A stretch of 64,000 bases of DNA from CAWDVB01 sp963824105 (GCA_963824105.1 CAWGNN010000009.1:186001-250000); one strand, 5' to 3'; positions 11,105 through 20,263 are shown, numbered from the stretch's first letter. The notes: generated by a model from the letters alone, not told the origin. Numbers and translations: made by a program.

Positions 11105-12301
11105 ATGACCGGCATGCCTGAGCCTCAGAGCGCCCCTCGACCGAATCAGGTCACCATCCTCGGCGTCTTCTCGATCATCGCCAGCCTGCTGCTGATCGTG
11201 ATCGTGTACGACGCTCTGGGCCAGGTGGGGTCGGTCGACACCCGTCGCCAGATCGAGAACTACCTCGGCACCGGCGGAGGGACCGGGCTGAGCATCACCG
11301 TCGACCAGTTCACGGAGGTGCTACGGGTCCTTGCCCTGGCGACCGGCGCGCTGGCTGCGGCGGCCTGCGTTCTGGCGGTCTTCGTGCTGCTGCGGCACAA
11401 CGGGGCGCGCATCGGACTGACCGTGGTGGCCGTGCTCCTGCTGCCCAGCGCCCTCCTCATCGGCGTTCTCCCCGTCGGGCTCGCGGTGGCCGCGGGGATG
11501 CTGTGGTCCCCCCGGGTCAAGGGGTGGTTCGGCTCCTCCACCGGCTCGCCGGCTTCGAGTACTAGCGTGTTCCACGTGAGTGACTCGAACGCCCAGCCGC
11601 CCGACGAGGCAGCGACTCCCCCCGAGAACCCGACACCGGCGCCGGTGCCCCCCCCGAGTGCGCCCCCGACTGGGCCCCCGACTGGGCCCCCACCGCCGCC
11701 CCCACCGCCGGCCGCCTCGCCATACGGCCAGGCGCCACCGGCCTTCCCCGGCCCACCGGCATACCCGCCGCCGGGACTGCCCGCAGCGGTCCCACCCCCG
11801 GGGTACGGACCGGCGGGGCAGCCCATGCCGTCCTCGGGAGCTCGACGGGCGCGCCCCGGGACGGTGCTCGCTGCGGCGCTGATCACCTGGATCTCTGCCG
11901 GGCTGACCCTCGCGGGGTCGGTGAGCGCTCTGCTCGCGGTTGCGGTTGCCCGCTCGACGGTCATCGACCAGATCGAGTCGACCCCGCAGTTCAAGGATCA
12001 GGTCAGCATCAGTGCCGCGGACCTGGTGACCGGGCTGATCGGCTTCTTCGCGATCGTCGCCTTCTGGTCCTTGGCTGCCGTCATCCTGGCGATCTTCGTC
12101 TTCCGTGGAGCCAATTGGGCGAGAGTCCTGCTCGCGATCAGTGCCGGTGTGGCGGGTCTGCTGAGCCTGGCGCTGATCACCTCGGTCGTCTCCCTGATCT
12201 TCCTGGTCGCCTCGGTGACGGCTCTGGTGCTGCTCTTCGCGTCCTCGTCCAACGACTACTTCCGCCGGCGGGGAAATGAGCAAAATCTCCCGGTTTGGTG
12301 A
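11105..12301 (+). CDS. proline-rich multi-pass membrane protein, unknown function
   Basis: 398 residues. N-terminal hydrophobic segments (about residues 14-38, 75-100 and 105-130) are followed by a low-complexity Pro-rich cytoplasmic linker (about residues 170-250, with runs such as PPTGPPTGPPPPPPPPAAS). Further TM segments lie in the C-terminal third. I recognise no catalytic motif. Pro-rich regions of this kind are common in actinobacterial DUF-type membrane proteins. An ATG at 11117 is an alternative start, because the hairpin at 11084-11102 abuts 11105. Confidence 0.65.
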   Translation: MTGMPEPQSAPRPNQVTILGVFSIIASLLLIVIVYDALGQVGSVDTRRQIENYLGTGGGTGLSITVDQFTEVLRVLALATGALAAAACVLAVFVLLRHNGARIGLTVVAVLLLPSALLIGVLPVGLAVAAGMLWSPRVKGWFGSSTGSPASSTSVFHVSDSNAQPPDEAATPPENPTPAPVPPPSAPPTGPPTGPPPPPPPPAASPYGQAPPAFPGPPAYPPPGLPAAVPPPGYGPAGQPMPSSGARRARPGTVLAAALITWISAGLTLAGSVSALLAVAVARSTVIDQIESTPQFKDQVSISAADLVTGLIGFFAIVAFWSLAAVILAIFVFRGANWARVLLAISAGVAGLLSLALITSVVSLIFLVASVTALVLLFASSSNDYFRRRGNEQNLPVW

Positions 12302-12402
12302 GTTGACGACTAGTCTTCCGTGCACTGCCTGAGCCCGTGGTTCAGGGGACGCATGCATTGCCTGGGCCGGCTGGTCGCGGTTCTCGAGGGGAGTCCGACG
12401 TC

Positions 12403-14451
12403 ATGACCGCAGGTTGGGCCGGCCGGGTCTGGACCAGTGAAGGGGCGGCGCTCCGACTGCCCGCCTGGTTGGTGGTCGCCCCCGTGGCGGGGATCGGCAT
12501 CGTCCTGCTGGGCACCTCGGGCCTCTACTTCTCTCCACCGGGATCCAGCGTGGCGAGCTGGTGGCCGGCAGCCGGGCTGTCCTTCGCGCTGGCCGTGGTG
12601 ACGCCCAAGCGGCTGATCTGGGCGACGGCGCTGATCATCTTCGTTTCGGTCTGGATCGGAAACGCCGAGGGCGGCCATGGTCTGGCCCTCTCGCTCTGGT
12701 ACGCAGTGGGCAACGTGCTCGAAGCAGGAGTCGGCGTCGCTGTTCTGACTTCGTGGTTCAGGCGCCCCGCACTACTGGTGACCCTGGAGGACACCGCTCG
12801 GCTCCTCATGGCGGCGCTTGCCGCGTCGGCCACGCTGGGCGTATTCGGGGCTGCCGGGATCGCCCTGTTGAACGACGGGAACTTCCTGCGCTCGGCCCAG
12901 TCGCTCACGACCTCGCACATGGCGGCCCTGCTGATCGTCGTGCCGTTCGCCATCGCCGCCCGTGGGGGCCAGGAGGTGGGATCTCGATGGCTGGAGACCA
13001 CGCTCCAGTTCGTGCTCCTCACCATGACCGCCCTGGCGACCTACTTGGATCCCACGGGCGTTCCGACGGTGTTCCTGCCCATCCCGTTCCTGATCTGGGG
13101 AGCGCTGCGGCTGACCACTCGCATGGTCTCCCTCGAGCTGCTGCTCCTCGGGTCGATCATGGTCCTGGGCACCCATGCGGGTCTCGGGCCGTTCGGGATT
13201 CCGCCCGAGCAGGTGGCATTCGCCGATCTCACGCTGCTGCTGCAGGCATCCATCCTGGTGCACGCCCTCGTGGTGATCCCCACGGTCGTGGCAGCCGACC
13301 AGAGGCGCGTTGCCTTGCAGGAGGCTCGCACCACTCATGCCGAGCTGAGTAGCGTGCTGGACTCCTCTCAGGGGCTGGCGATCGTCGCCACCAACCCCGG
13401 TGGTCGCATCGCTGTGTGGGGCGCCGGTGCGGAGGCGATGTTCGGCTACACGCGAGAGGAGGCGCTGGCCGGCCTGATGGCCGCCGGCCTGTATGCGCCC
13501 GCGCGTCTTGGCGGCATGGACTTCGACACGATCGCTGCTCCGCTGTACTCCGGGGCCAAGGTCGTCGAAGGCGACTGGGACTTCATGCGCAAGGACGGCT
13601 CTCGGTTCGTCGGCCATCTGCGTCTGTCCCTGCGCAGTGCTCCCTCCGGCGAAGCACTCGGATTCTTGGGGGTGATCGAGGATGTCAGCCAGGCGCGCAA
13701 GACCGAGGAAGCCCTTCGCGCCGCGCTACGTCACGAGCACGAGGCGGTTGAGCGGCTGGCCGCGCTGGACCGCAGCAAGAACGACTTCATCTCCTCGGTC
13801 AGCCACGAGCTGCGTACGCCGATCACGAGCGTCATCGGCTACACCGACCTGATGCGCGCCTACGATCTGCCCGAAGAGCAGCTCCGCCTTCTCGAGCCGG
13901 TGGTCCGGAACGCCAGGCGGCTCGAGCAGCTGATCGAGGATCTACTGACCCTGTCGCGGATGGATGGCGGGACCTTCGCCTATCGCCCGGCGTTGATGGA
14001 CCTGCGTGACCCGGTCCGGTCCGCGGTCGAGTCGGTGTTGGTCGCCTTCGGGCAGCGAAGGGTCGAGGTGATTGCCGACCTGGGAGACTCCCCGATCACC
14101 ATGATGGGCGATGGTTCCCAGATCGAGCGCGCCGTGACCAACCTGGTCAGCAACGCGATCAAGTTCACTCCGGATGGCGGCCGGGTTGGAATCGAGGTGG
14201 GCGTCGATGGTCAGACCGCGGTGATCACGGTGGAGGACACGGGGATTGGCATTCCGAAGGCCGAGCAGGGCAAGGTGTTCGACCGGTTCTTCCGGTCCTC
14301 CTCTTCGGCCTTCCTGGCGATCGACGGCACCGGCCTGGGCCTGCACATCGTCAACCAGGTGGTGACCGCACACGGGGGACGGGTCAGCTTCGAGTCCGAG
14401 GAAGGCTCCGGCAGCACCTTCACGGTGCGGCTTCCGTTCGCGCAGTCCTGA
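12403..14451 (+). CDS. MASE1-PAS sensor histidine kinase
   Basis: 682 residues. An N-terminal MASE1-like integral membrane sensor of about eight TM segments (WWPAAGLSFALAVVTPKRL) is followed by a PAS domain (about residues 325-440), a HisKA dimerisation domain with the phospho-acceptor in SSVSHELRTPITSV (His near residue 468), and HATPase_c with N, G1 and G2 boxes (NLVSNAIKFTPDGG, DTGIGIP, GTGLGLHIV). The ATG at 12403 is preferred over an upstream GTG at 12337 because GAGGGGAG lies 9 nt before it. A candidate -10 TAGTCT is at 12311-12316. No response regulator is adjacent, so it is an orphan kinase. Confidence 0.88.
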   Translation: MTAGWAGRVWTSEGAALRLPAWLVVAPVAGIGIVLLGTSGLYFSPPGSSVASWWPAAGLSFALAVVTPKRLIWATALIIFVSVWIGNAEGGHGLALSLWYAVGNVLEAGVGVAVLTSWFRRPALLVTLEDTARLLMAALAASATLGVFGAAGIALLNDGNFLRSAQSLTTSHMAALLIVVPFAIAARGGQEVGSRWLETTLQFVLLTMTALATYLDPTGVPTVFLPIPFLIWGALRLTTRMVSLELLLLGSIMVLGTHAGLGPFGIPPEQVAFADLTLLLQASILVHALVVIPTVVAADQRRVALQEARTTHAELSSVLDSSQGLAIVATNPGGRIAVWGAGAEAMFGYTREEALAGLMAAGLYAPARLGGMDFDTIAAPLYSGAKVVEGDWDFMRKDGSRFVGHLRLSLRSAPSGEALGFLGVIEDVSQARKTEEALRAALRHEHEAVERLAALDRSKNDFISSVSHELRTPITSVIGYTDLMRAYDLPEEQLRLLEPVVRNARRLEQLIEDLLTLSRMDGGTFAYRPALMDLRDPVRSAVESVLVAFGQRRVEVIADLGDSPITMMGDGSQIERAVTNLVSNAIKFTPDGGRVGIEVGVDGQTAVITVEDTGIGIPKAEQGKVFDRFFRSSSSAFLAIDGTGLGLHIVNQVVTAHGGRVSFESEEGSGSTFTVRLPFAQS

Positions 14452-14485
14452 CCCGGTCCGGCTCCGGCAACGAACGCCAGGGTGC

Positions 14486-15673
14486 CTAACGGTCGGAGGG
14501 CGGGGTGACCAGCGCGGCGCCCTGGAGTCGATCGAGCGCGGCGCCGAGGAGCTCCTCGCGCTTGCAGAAGGCCCACCTCACCAGCGAGCGACCCGCTTCC
14601 TCGTCGTCGTAGAAGACGGCCGCAGGGATGGCGACGACGCCCGCGGCCCGCGGCAGCGCCTCACAGAAGTCGCGCCCATCGGGGTAGGCCGATCCACTCA
14701 CGTCGCTCAGTGCGAAGTAGGTCCCCTCGGGCGAGAAGGTCGGCAGACCGATGCGGTTCAGGCCGTCGACCAGCAGGTCCCTCCTGTCGGCGAGTGCCCG
14801 CGCGAGGGCGCCGGGGTAGTCGTCATGGTGGTCCAAGGCGTAGGCAACCGCGGGCTGCAGCGGCGCGGCGTTCGTATAGGTCAGCCACTGTTTGGCGCGA
14901 AGGACGGTTCTCACCAGCTCCGCGGGCCCTGACACCCAGCCGACCTTCCACCCGGTGAAGGAGAACGACTTGCCGGCGCTCGAGATGGTCACCGTCCGGT
15001 CGAACATCCCCGGGAGCGTGGCCAAGGGGATGTGCCGGCGGCCGTCGAAGGTGAGGTGTTCATAGACCTCATCGGTCACGACGATGAGGTCGTGGTCGAG
15101 CGCGACGTCGGCGATCGCCCCCAGCTCCTCCCGGGTCAAGACTGCGCCGGTCGGGTTGTGCGGGGTGTTGATGAGCAGGTACCGCGTTCGCGACGTGACC
15201 GCGGCTCGCAGCGCTTCGACATCGAGTCGGAAGTCGGGCGGGCGAAGCGTCACCGGCCTGCGGATGCCGCCCGCCATCTCGATGCAGGCCACGTAGGAGT
15301 CGTAGTAGGGCTCCAGCACCACGACCTCGTCTCCGGGATCGGTGAACGCCAGGATCGCGGCAGCCACGGCCTCCGTGGCACCCGCGGTCACGATGACTTC
15401 ATCGTCGGGATCGACCGCCAGGTCGTAGTGGCGCTTCTGATGGGCCGAGATGGCCCGGCGCAGCTCGGGGATCCCGATCCCCGGGGGGTACTGGTTGCGG
15501 CCCGAGCGGAGCGCGGACACCGCCGCCTCGACGATCTCCGACGGTCCGTCCTCGTCGGGGAACCCCTGGCCCAGGTTGATGGAGTCCGTGGCGACAGCGA
15601 GAGCGGACATGCGGGCAAAGATCGTCTCCGGGATGCCGCTGAGCCGTTGTGCCGATCGGTGGGAGCTCGCCAT
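14486..15673 (-). CDS. dapC: PLP aminotransferase class I/II, DapC-like
   Basis: 395-residue fold-type I aminotransferase. It contains NLGQGFPDEDGP, the substrate loop NQYPPGIGIPELR, the PLP-binding NTPHNPTGAVL, the cofactor Asp in VVTDEVYEH, and the Schiff-base Lys in SSAGKSFSFTGWKVGW. As I recall the mycobacterial protein annotated DapC (Rv0858c, N-succinyl-diaminopimelate aminotransferase of lysine/murein synthesis), the resemblance is close. The same family includes kynurenine and methionine aminotransferases, so the substrate is inferred. TAGCGT 6 nt before the ATG suggests a leaderless message. Confidence 0.75.
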   Translation of the reverse strand: MASSHRSAQRLSGIPETIFARMSALAVATDSINLGQGFPDEDGPSEIVEAAVSALRSGRNQYPPGIGIPELRRAISAHQKRHYDLAVDPDDEVIVTAGATEAVAAAILAFTDPGDEVVVLEPYYDSYVACIEMAGGIRRPVTLRPPDFRLDVEALRAAVTSRTRYLLINTPHNPTGAVLTREELGAIADVALDHDLIVVTDEVYEHLTFDGRRHIPLATLPGMFDRTVTISSAGKSFSFTGWKVGWVSGPAELVRTVLRAKQWLTYTNAAPLQPAVAYALDHHDDYPGALARALADRRDLLVDGLNRIGLPTFSPEGTYFALSDVSGSAYPDGRDFCEALPRAAGVVAIPAAVFYDDEEAGRSLVRWAFCKREELLGAALDRLQGAALVTPPSDR

Positions 15674-15679
15674 GCTCCG

Positions 15680-15685
15680 ACGCTA
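15680..15685 (-). promoter_or_regulatory. -10 element, leaderless promoter of dapC-like gene
   Basis: TAGCGT on the minus strand, 6 nt before the ATG at 15671-15673, with no Shine-Dalgarno between. Transcription would start at or next to the start codon. Confidence 0.6.
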
Positions 15686-15777
15686 CCGTCGCCACCACAC
15701 CGGGCCGGCAGGGTCTCAGGCACTCCGGCCGGAGCACGGGGTCGACGGACTCCAGGAAGGGTCGCCTGCTGAGCCAG

Positions 15778-15783
15778 TAGGGT
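15778..15783 (+). promoter_or_regulatory. -10 element, leaderless promoter of pyrE
   Basis: TAGGGT followed by 7 nt and the pyrE ATG. There is no ribosome site in the gap. Confidence 0.6.
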
Positions 15784-15790
15784 CGCTGCC

Positions 15791-16333
15791 ATGACCGACC
15801 GCGACGTCCTCCTCGAGCAGATCCAGGCCAAGGCCATCGTCCACGGGAGGGTGACCTTGGCCTCGGGCAAGGAGGCCGACTACTACGTGGACATGCGCCG
15901 CATCACCCTCGACGGCGTGGCGGCTCCCCTCGTCGGTTCGGTGATGCTCGACCTGGTCGCCGATCTCGACTTCGAAGCGGTCGGCGGGTTGACCTTGGGG
16001 GCGGACCCGGTGGCGGGGGCGATGCTCCACGCGGCGGCCGGTCGTGGCCGGGTGCTCGACGCCTTCGTGGTCCGCAAGGCCGAGAAGTCGCACGGGCTCC
16101 AACGCCGGATCGAGGGCTCGCCGGTCGAGGGACGTCGGGTGCTGGCCGTGGAGGACACCTCCACCACGGGCGGCTCGGTGCTGACCGCAGTCGAGGCGCT
16201 GACCGAGGCCGGTGCCCACGTCGTGGGTGTCGCTGTCGTCGTCGACCGGGACACCGGGGCCAAGGAGCGGGTCGAGGCCGAGACTGGAGTGCCGTACCTC
16301 TTCGCCTACGGAAAGACCGAACTGGGGTTGTGA
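15791..16333 (+). CDS. pyrE: Orotate phosphoribosyltransferase
   Basis: 180 residues. Converts orotate and PRPP to OMP in pyrimidine synthesis. The PRPP-binding loop is VLAVEDTSTTGGSVLTAVEAL (about residues 117-137), and the orotate side is seen in ASGKEADYYVDMR near residue 23. Length is normal for the short actinobacterial form. It stands apart from the other pyr genes. The start is set by TAGGGT 7 nt upstream. Confidence 0.95.
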   Translation: MTDRDVLLEQIQAKAIVHGRVTLASGKEADYYVDMRRITLDGVAAPLVGSVMLDLVADLDFEAVGGLTLGADPVAGAMLHAAAGRGRVLDAFVVRKAEKSHGLQRRIEGSPVEGRRVLAVEDTSTTGGSVLTAVEALTEAGAHVVGVAVVVDRDTGAKERVEAETGVPYLFAYGKTELGL

Positions 16334-16359
16334 CGCTGGGCTGGACCTGCTGGGGGGAG

Positions 16360-17001
16360 TCAGGCCGCGCGCTTGGCCCGGCGCTCGGAGTACCAGTGCC
16401 AGGCCATCGGCACCAGTGAGAGGGCCACGAGCCCGAGAACGATCAGGTCGACGTTGCTCTTGATCCAGCCGATCTGACCGAGCCAGTAGCCGGCCATGGT
16501 GACGATCGTGACCCAGGCAGCCGCGCCCACCGCCGAGTAGACCAAGTACTGGCGACGGTCCATCCGGGCCACTCCGGCAAAGAGTGTGATGAAGGTGCGG
16601 ACGATGGGGACGAACCGAGCCAGGATGATCGCCCGCGCCCCGAACCGCTCGAAGAAGACGTGTGCGCGCTCGGCGTACTCGGACTTGAAGACCCGGGCAT
16701 CGGGCTTGAAGAGCGGCGGGCCGACGACGTACCCGATGAAGTAGCCGTTCACGTTGCCGAGCCACGCGACGATGGCGAGCACGACCAGCGTCACGAGGAG
16801 GTTCGGCGCCGCGTTCCACCCCGAGGCGAGGAAGATCCCGGCCACGAAGAGGAGGGAGTCACCGGGGAGCAGGGCGAACAGCCCACACTCGGCGAAGATG
16901 ATCGCCAGCATTCCCCAGAACGCCCACGGGCCCATCGCGTCGAGCAGCTTCTCGGGGTTGAGCCATTCGCTGCCGGCGAGCAGTACGGGAAGCGCGGTCA
17001 C
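16360..17001 (-). CDS. DedA-family membrane protein
   Basis: 213 residues with the DedA/SNARE-associated fold: an amphipathic N-terminal region (GPWAFWGMLAIIFAECGLFALLPGDSL), the conserved motif FERFGARAIILARFVPIVRTF, and C-terminal TM helices ending in a basic tail. Family members act as undecaprenyl-phosphate or phospholipid flippases and affect envelope homeostasis. It is convergent with pyrE and divergent from the RNA methylase. The GTG start is supported by TAGGGT 6 nt upstream. Confidence 0.9.
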   Translation of the reverse strand: MTALPVLLAGSEWLNPEKLLDAMGPWAFWGMLAIIFAECGLFALLPGDSLLFVAGIFLASGWNAAPNLLVTLVVLAIVAWLGNVNGYFIGYVVGPPLFKPDARVFKSEYAERAHVFFERFGARAIILARFVPIVRTFITLFAGVARMDRRQYLVYSAVGAAAWVTIVTMAGYWLGQIGWIKSNVDLIVLGLVALSLVPMAWHWYSERRAKRAA

Positions 17002-17007
17002 GACGCG

Positions 17008-17013
17008 ACCCTA
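17008..17013 (-). promoter_or_regulatory. -10 element, leaderless promoter of dedA-type gene
   Basis: TAGGGT on the minus strand, 6 nt before the GTG start at 16999-17001. Confidence 0.6.
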
Positions 17014-17057
17014 TCGGGCGGTCAAGCCTCCGATCACCCGATCACGGCAAGGGCGCC

Positions 17058-17063
17058 TAGCAT
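17058..17063 (+). promoter_or_regulatory. -10 element upstream of RNA methyltransferase
   Basis: TAGCAT with an 8-nt spacer to GTG 17072. It fits the leaderless layout, though the spacer is at the long end. Confidence 0.5.
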
Positions 17064-17071
17064 GGACCGCC

Positions 17072-17743
17072 GTGAGCGACTCCGCGGAGCGGCGAGCCCC
17101 CTACGACCCGATGCCGCACGGGCCCGACGAGGTCGGGGTGGGCCCGTGGGAGGGTCCCTGGCCCACGGGTGCGCAGTACGACCCGACCCTGTTGGCCGAA
17201 GGCGACCGCCGCAACGTCGTGGACCGTTACCGCTACTGGACCATGGAGGCGATCGTCGCCGACCTCGACACCAGGCGACACGGGTTCCACGTGGCGATCG
17301 AGAACTGGCAGCACGACTTCAACATCGGGACCATCGTGCGCACGGCCAACGCCTTCTTGGCCCAGGAGGTGCACATCGTCGGCAACAGGCGCTGGAACCG
17401 CCGGGGGGCGATGGTGACCGACAGGTACCAGCACATTCGCCATCACGGCACCGTCGCCGAGCTGGCCGAGTACCTGCACGGGAACGACGTGACGCTCCTG
17501 GGCATCGACAACCTCCCGGGATCCCGACCGATCGAGACCTTGGAGCTTCCGGAGCGCTGCTGCCTGCTCTTCGGTCAGGAGGGGCCCGGGCTGTCGGAGT
17601 CGGCACGTGCAGCGTGCGACGGCACGTTCTCCATCGCGCAGTTCGGCTCGACTCGGTCGATCAACGCGTCGGCGGCCGCGGCGATCGCGATGCACACGTG
17701 GATCGGCCAGCACGCCGACCTGTCGGGCAGCTGGCGGGGTTGA
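17072..17743 (+). CDS. TrmH/SpoU-family RNA 2'-O-methyltransferase
   Basis: 223 residues with the alpha/beta-knot SPOUT signatures: motif 1 ENWQHDFNIGTIVRTANAF (Asn and Arg conserved), motif 2 LLFGQEGPGLSES, motif 3 FGSTRSINASAAAAIAM. It uses SAM to methylate a ribose 2'-OH in tRNA or rRNA; the target cannot be read from the sequence. The frame is open far upstream, but the GTG at 17072 is chosen because the family-like N terminus begins there and TAGCAT lies 8 nt before it. Confidence 0.87.
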   Translation: MSDSAERRAPYDPMPHGPDEVGVGPWEGPWPTGAQYDPTLLAEGDRRNVVDRYRYWTMEAIVADLDTRRHGFHVAIENWQHDFNIGTIVRTANAFLAQEVHIVGNRRWNRRGAMVTDRYQHIRHHGTVAELAEYLHGNDVTLLGIDNLPGSRPIETLELPERCCLLFGQEGPGLSESARAACDGTFSIAQFGSTRSINASAAAAIAMHTWIGQHADLSGSWRG

Positions 17744-17744
17744 G

Positions 17745-18626
17745 TCAGACGTCGAAGCGGGAAGCGAGCTCGTCGTACTTCGCGCGTGCGGTGTGCACGA
17801 TCTCGGGGTAGAGATCGGGGTCGATGCCGAGTTGTCGCATGATCGGCCGTCGTTGGATCACCATGCTCTGCTGGCGCTCCACCACCTCGATCACGGGGTC
17901 TTCGGGAAGCCCGAGCTCCAGCGCCACGGCGTGGGCGAGGCTGACCGCTGCGCAGATGGCGGGCAGATCGTCGCGCACGGAATGGTGTTGCGTGACTGCG
18001 TCGACGATCGACTGAGGAAGGTGCCACTGCTGGGCCACCAGGCCGCCGACGTCAGCGTGGGTGACACCGAAGACGCGGAGCTCGGTCTCGCAGAGGTCGA
18101 TGTTGTCGTTGCCCGAAGCCTCCTCGAGCATCTTCAGGATCTGGGGACCGAAGTGGTTGGCCAGCACGACCTTTCCGAAGTCGTGGAGGAGGGCGGCGGT
18201 CGACACTTCGGCGGGGACGCCGATCCGAGCGTGGGAGCGGATCACCTCGGCCGCGATGGAGGCGGCCACCGACTGCTGCCAGAGCTCGCCCTCGGCCAGT
18301 CCGTAGGCCGGAAGCGCCCGCCGCAGGTTGTCGCCGACGCTGGAGGTCAGTGCCAGCGAGAGGAGGGACCCGGTGCCCAGTCGCATCGCGGCATCGCGGA
18401 CCGTCTTGACCGGGTGGATCGACCCGAGGCCCACGGAGTTCGCCTGCCGGAGCAGCTGTGCGGTCAGCGACTCGTCGTAGCTGACGACCTCGACGATCTC
18501 CTTGAAGTCCGGCTCCTCCTCGCAGACCAGCGCCGCCAGCCGAGCCACGCTGGTGGGCAGCGGCTTGACCCGCTCGGCTGTGGCGAGCACGTGCTTGAAG
18601 TCGATCGTGGGAGCATCCTGGATCAC
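17745..18626 (-). CDS. HDOD-domain signalling protein
   Basis: 293 residues. The HDOD domain (about residues 15-215) includes LPTSVARLAALVCEEEPDFKEI, QLLRQANSVGLG and the metal-like motif ALLHDFGKVVLANHFG. HDOD proteins are non-catalytic relatives of HD phosphohydrolases used in stress, motility or second-messenger signalling; the role here is unknown. The GTG at 18626 is chosen because AGGAAGGA sits 7 nt upstream. A longer reading frame adds 20 residues with no ribosome site. Convergent with the RNA methylase and divergent from fba. Confidence 0.85.
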   Translation of the reverse strand: MIQDAPTIDFKHVLATAERVKPLPTSVARLAALVCEEEPDFKEIVEVVSYDESLTAQLLRQANSVGLGSIHPVKTVRDAAMRLGTGSLLSLALTSSVGDNLRRALPAYGLAEGELWQQSVAASIAAEVIRSHARIGVPAEVSTAALLHDFGKVVLANHFGPQILKMLEEASGNDNIDLCETELRVFGVTHADVGGLVAQQWHLPQSIVDAVTQHHSVRDDLPAICAAVSLAHAVALELGLPEDPVIEVVERQQSMVIQRRPIMRQLGIDPDLYPEIVHTARAKYDELASRFDV

Positions 18627-18747
18627 GTTCGGGTCCTTCCTGGGGGTGCCGCAGCCTGGTCCAGCCGTCCTGTTGATCGGCCCCACGACTGCGATCTTGA
18701 GAGGTCCCCGGGCCTGGGCAACAACACGACCGCACAGGCCGTCGCAT

Positions 18748-18753
18748 TAGAGT
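18748..18753 (+). promoter_or_regulatory. candidate -10 of fba operon
   Basis: TAGAGT, 35 nt before the fba ATG. A conventional leader with GAGGAG (18777-18782) follows. Confidence 0.4.
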
Positions 18754-18788
18754 GGCGTTGACGCACCGCTGCGATTGAGGAGCCGATC

Positions 18789-19823
18789 ATGCCCCTTGCC
18801 TCTCCCGAGGCCTACGCCGAGATGCTCGACACCGCCAAGCGCGAGTCGTTCGCCATTCCGGCCATCAACGTCACGTCCTCTCAGACCCTCAACGCGGCCC
18901 TGCGCGGCTTCGCGGACGCCGAGAGCGACGGCATCGTCCAGGTGTCCACCGGCGGTGCGGACTACCTCTCCGGCCCGACGATCAAGCACATGGTCACCGG
19001 GTCGGCGGCATTTGCCGCCTACGCCGCGGAGGTGGCCAAGAACTACCCGGTCAACATCGCGCTGCACACCGACCACTGTCCCAAGGACAAGCTCGACAGC
19101 TTCGTCCGCCCGTTGCTCGCGATCTCGGCCGAGCGGGTCAAGAACGGCCAGGAGCCGCTCTTCCAGTCCCACATGTGGGATGGCTCGGCGGTTCCACTCG
19201 CCGAGAACCTCGCCATCGCCAGTGAGCTTCTGGAGCGGGCTGTCGCGGCCCGGGTGATCCTCGAGATCGAAGTCGGCGTTGTTGGCGGCGAGGAGGACGG
19301 GGTCGTCGGCGAGATCAACGAGAAGCTCTACACGACTCCGGAGGACGCGCTGGCAACCGCTGCGGCGCTCGGGATCGGGGAGCGAGGCCGCTACATGACT
19401 GCGCTCACCTTCGGCAACGTGCACGGCTCGTACAAGCCCGGGAAGGTCAAGCTCCGCCCGGAGATCCTCAAGGCCGCCCAGGAGGCGGTTGCCCAGAAGT
19501 ACGGCATGGACGCCGCGGCCAAGCCCTTCGACCTGGTCTTCCACGGAGGCTCCGGGTCGCTGCCGGAGGAGATCGCCGCAGCGGTGGACTACGGCGTGGT
19601 GAAGATGAACGTCGACACCGACACCCAGTACGCCTTCAGCCGGCCGGTCGCCGACCACATGTTCACCAACTACGCCGGCGTGCTCAAGGTTGACGGCGAG
19701 GTGGGCGACAAGAAGCTCTACGACCCACGCTCCTGGGGCAAGGCCGGCGAGGCGGGGATGGCTGCCCGCGTCGTCGAGGCCTGTGCCAACCTCCGCAGCA
19801 CCGGACACACCCTCGCGCGATGA
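18789..19823 (+). CDS. fba: Class II fructose-bisphosphate aldolase
   Basis: 344 residues. Zn-dependent aldolase of glycolysis and gluconeogenesis. It carries SFAIPAINVTSSQTLNAAL, the catalytic and zinc-ligand region IALHTDHCPKDKLDSF (near residue 95), the LTFGNVHGSYKPG zinc loop and the FHGGSGS phosphate-binding loop. This is the class IIa long type. GAGGAG lies 6 nt before the ATG. The stop overlaps the DUF3151 gene (ATGA), as in other actinobacteria. Confidence 0.96.
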   Translation: MPLASPEAYAEMLDTAKRESFAIPAINVTSSQTLNAALRGFADAESDGIVQVSTGGADYLSGPTIKHMVTGSAAFAAYAAEVAKNYPVNIALHTDHCPKDKLDSFVRPLLAISAERVKNGQEPLFQSHMWDGSAVPLAENLAIASELLERAVAARVILEIEVGVVGGEEDGVVGEINEKLYTTPEDALATAAALGIGERGRYMTALTFGNVHGSYKPGKVKLRPEILKAAQEAVAQKYGMDAAAKPFDLVFHGGSGSLPEEIAAAVDYGVVKMNVDTDTQYAFSRPVADHMFTNYAGVLKVDGEVGDKKLYDPRSWGKAGEAGMAARVVEACANLRSTGHTLAR

Positions 19824-20236
19824 CGGACCTCCTTGCGGGACCACCGCCCACCCGGCTTCCGGAAGACCCGGCCGCTGCGCTCCTCGAGGCCGGCGCTGCG
19901 CCGTTCGACGTGGTCCGCGCCCACCCGGCGTCGCCGACAGCGTGGGCGGCGCTCGCCACCGAGGCCGAGGCCGGAGACGTCGACTCGGTCACGGTCTACG
20001 CCTACGCGCGGGTCGGCTACCACCGCGGGCTCGATCTGCTGCGCCGGAACGGGTGGAAGGGCCACGGCCCGATCCCGTGGGAGCACGAGCCCAACCGCGG
20101 CTTCCTCTGCTGCCTCGGTGCGCTGGCGCGTGCAGCCGGCCGGATCGACGACGTCGAGGAAGCGGCTCGGTGCGCAGAGTTCCTGAAGGACAGCAGTCAG
20201 CTCGGGTATGACGTGCTGCTGGGCGAAGCTGGCTGA
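19820..20236 (+). CDS. DUF3151 family protein
   Basis: 138-residue cytosolic protein (VYAYARVGYHRGLDLLRRNGWKGHGPIPWEHEPNRGFL). I recognise this as the DUF3151 family, which habitually follows fba in actinobacteria. Function is unknown. Translationally coupled to fba by a 4-nt overlap. Confidence 0.85.
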   Translation: MTDLLAGPPPTRLPEDPAAALLEAGAAPFDVVRAHPASPTAWAALATEAEAGDVDSVTVYAYARVGYHRGLDLLRRNGWKGHGPIPWEHEPNRGFLCCLGALARAAGRIDDVEEAARCAEFLKDSSQLGYDVLLGEAG

Positions 20237-20263
20237 ACCCGGCCACTGGGCACGCGGTTTTGG

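Noticed and set aside
11640..11800. Repeat-rich GC region considered as a tandem array or fragile site
   Set aside because: It is coding sequence for a Pro-rich linker. The repeats are short and imperfect.
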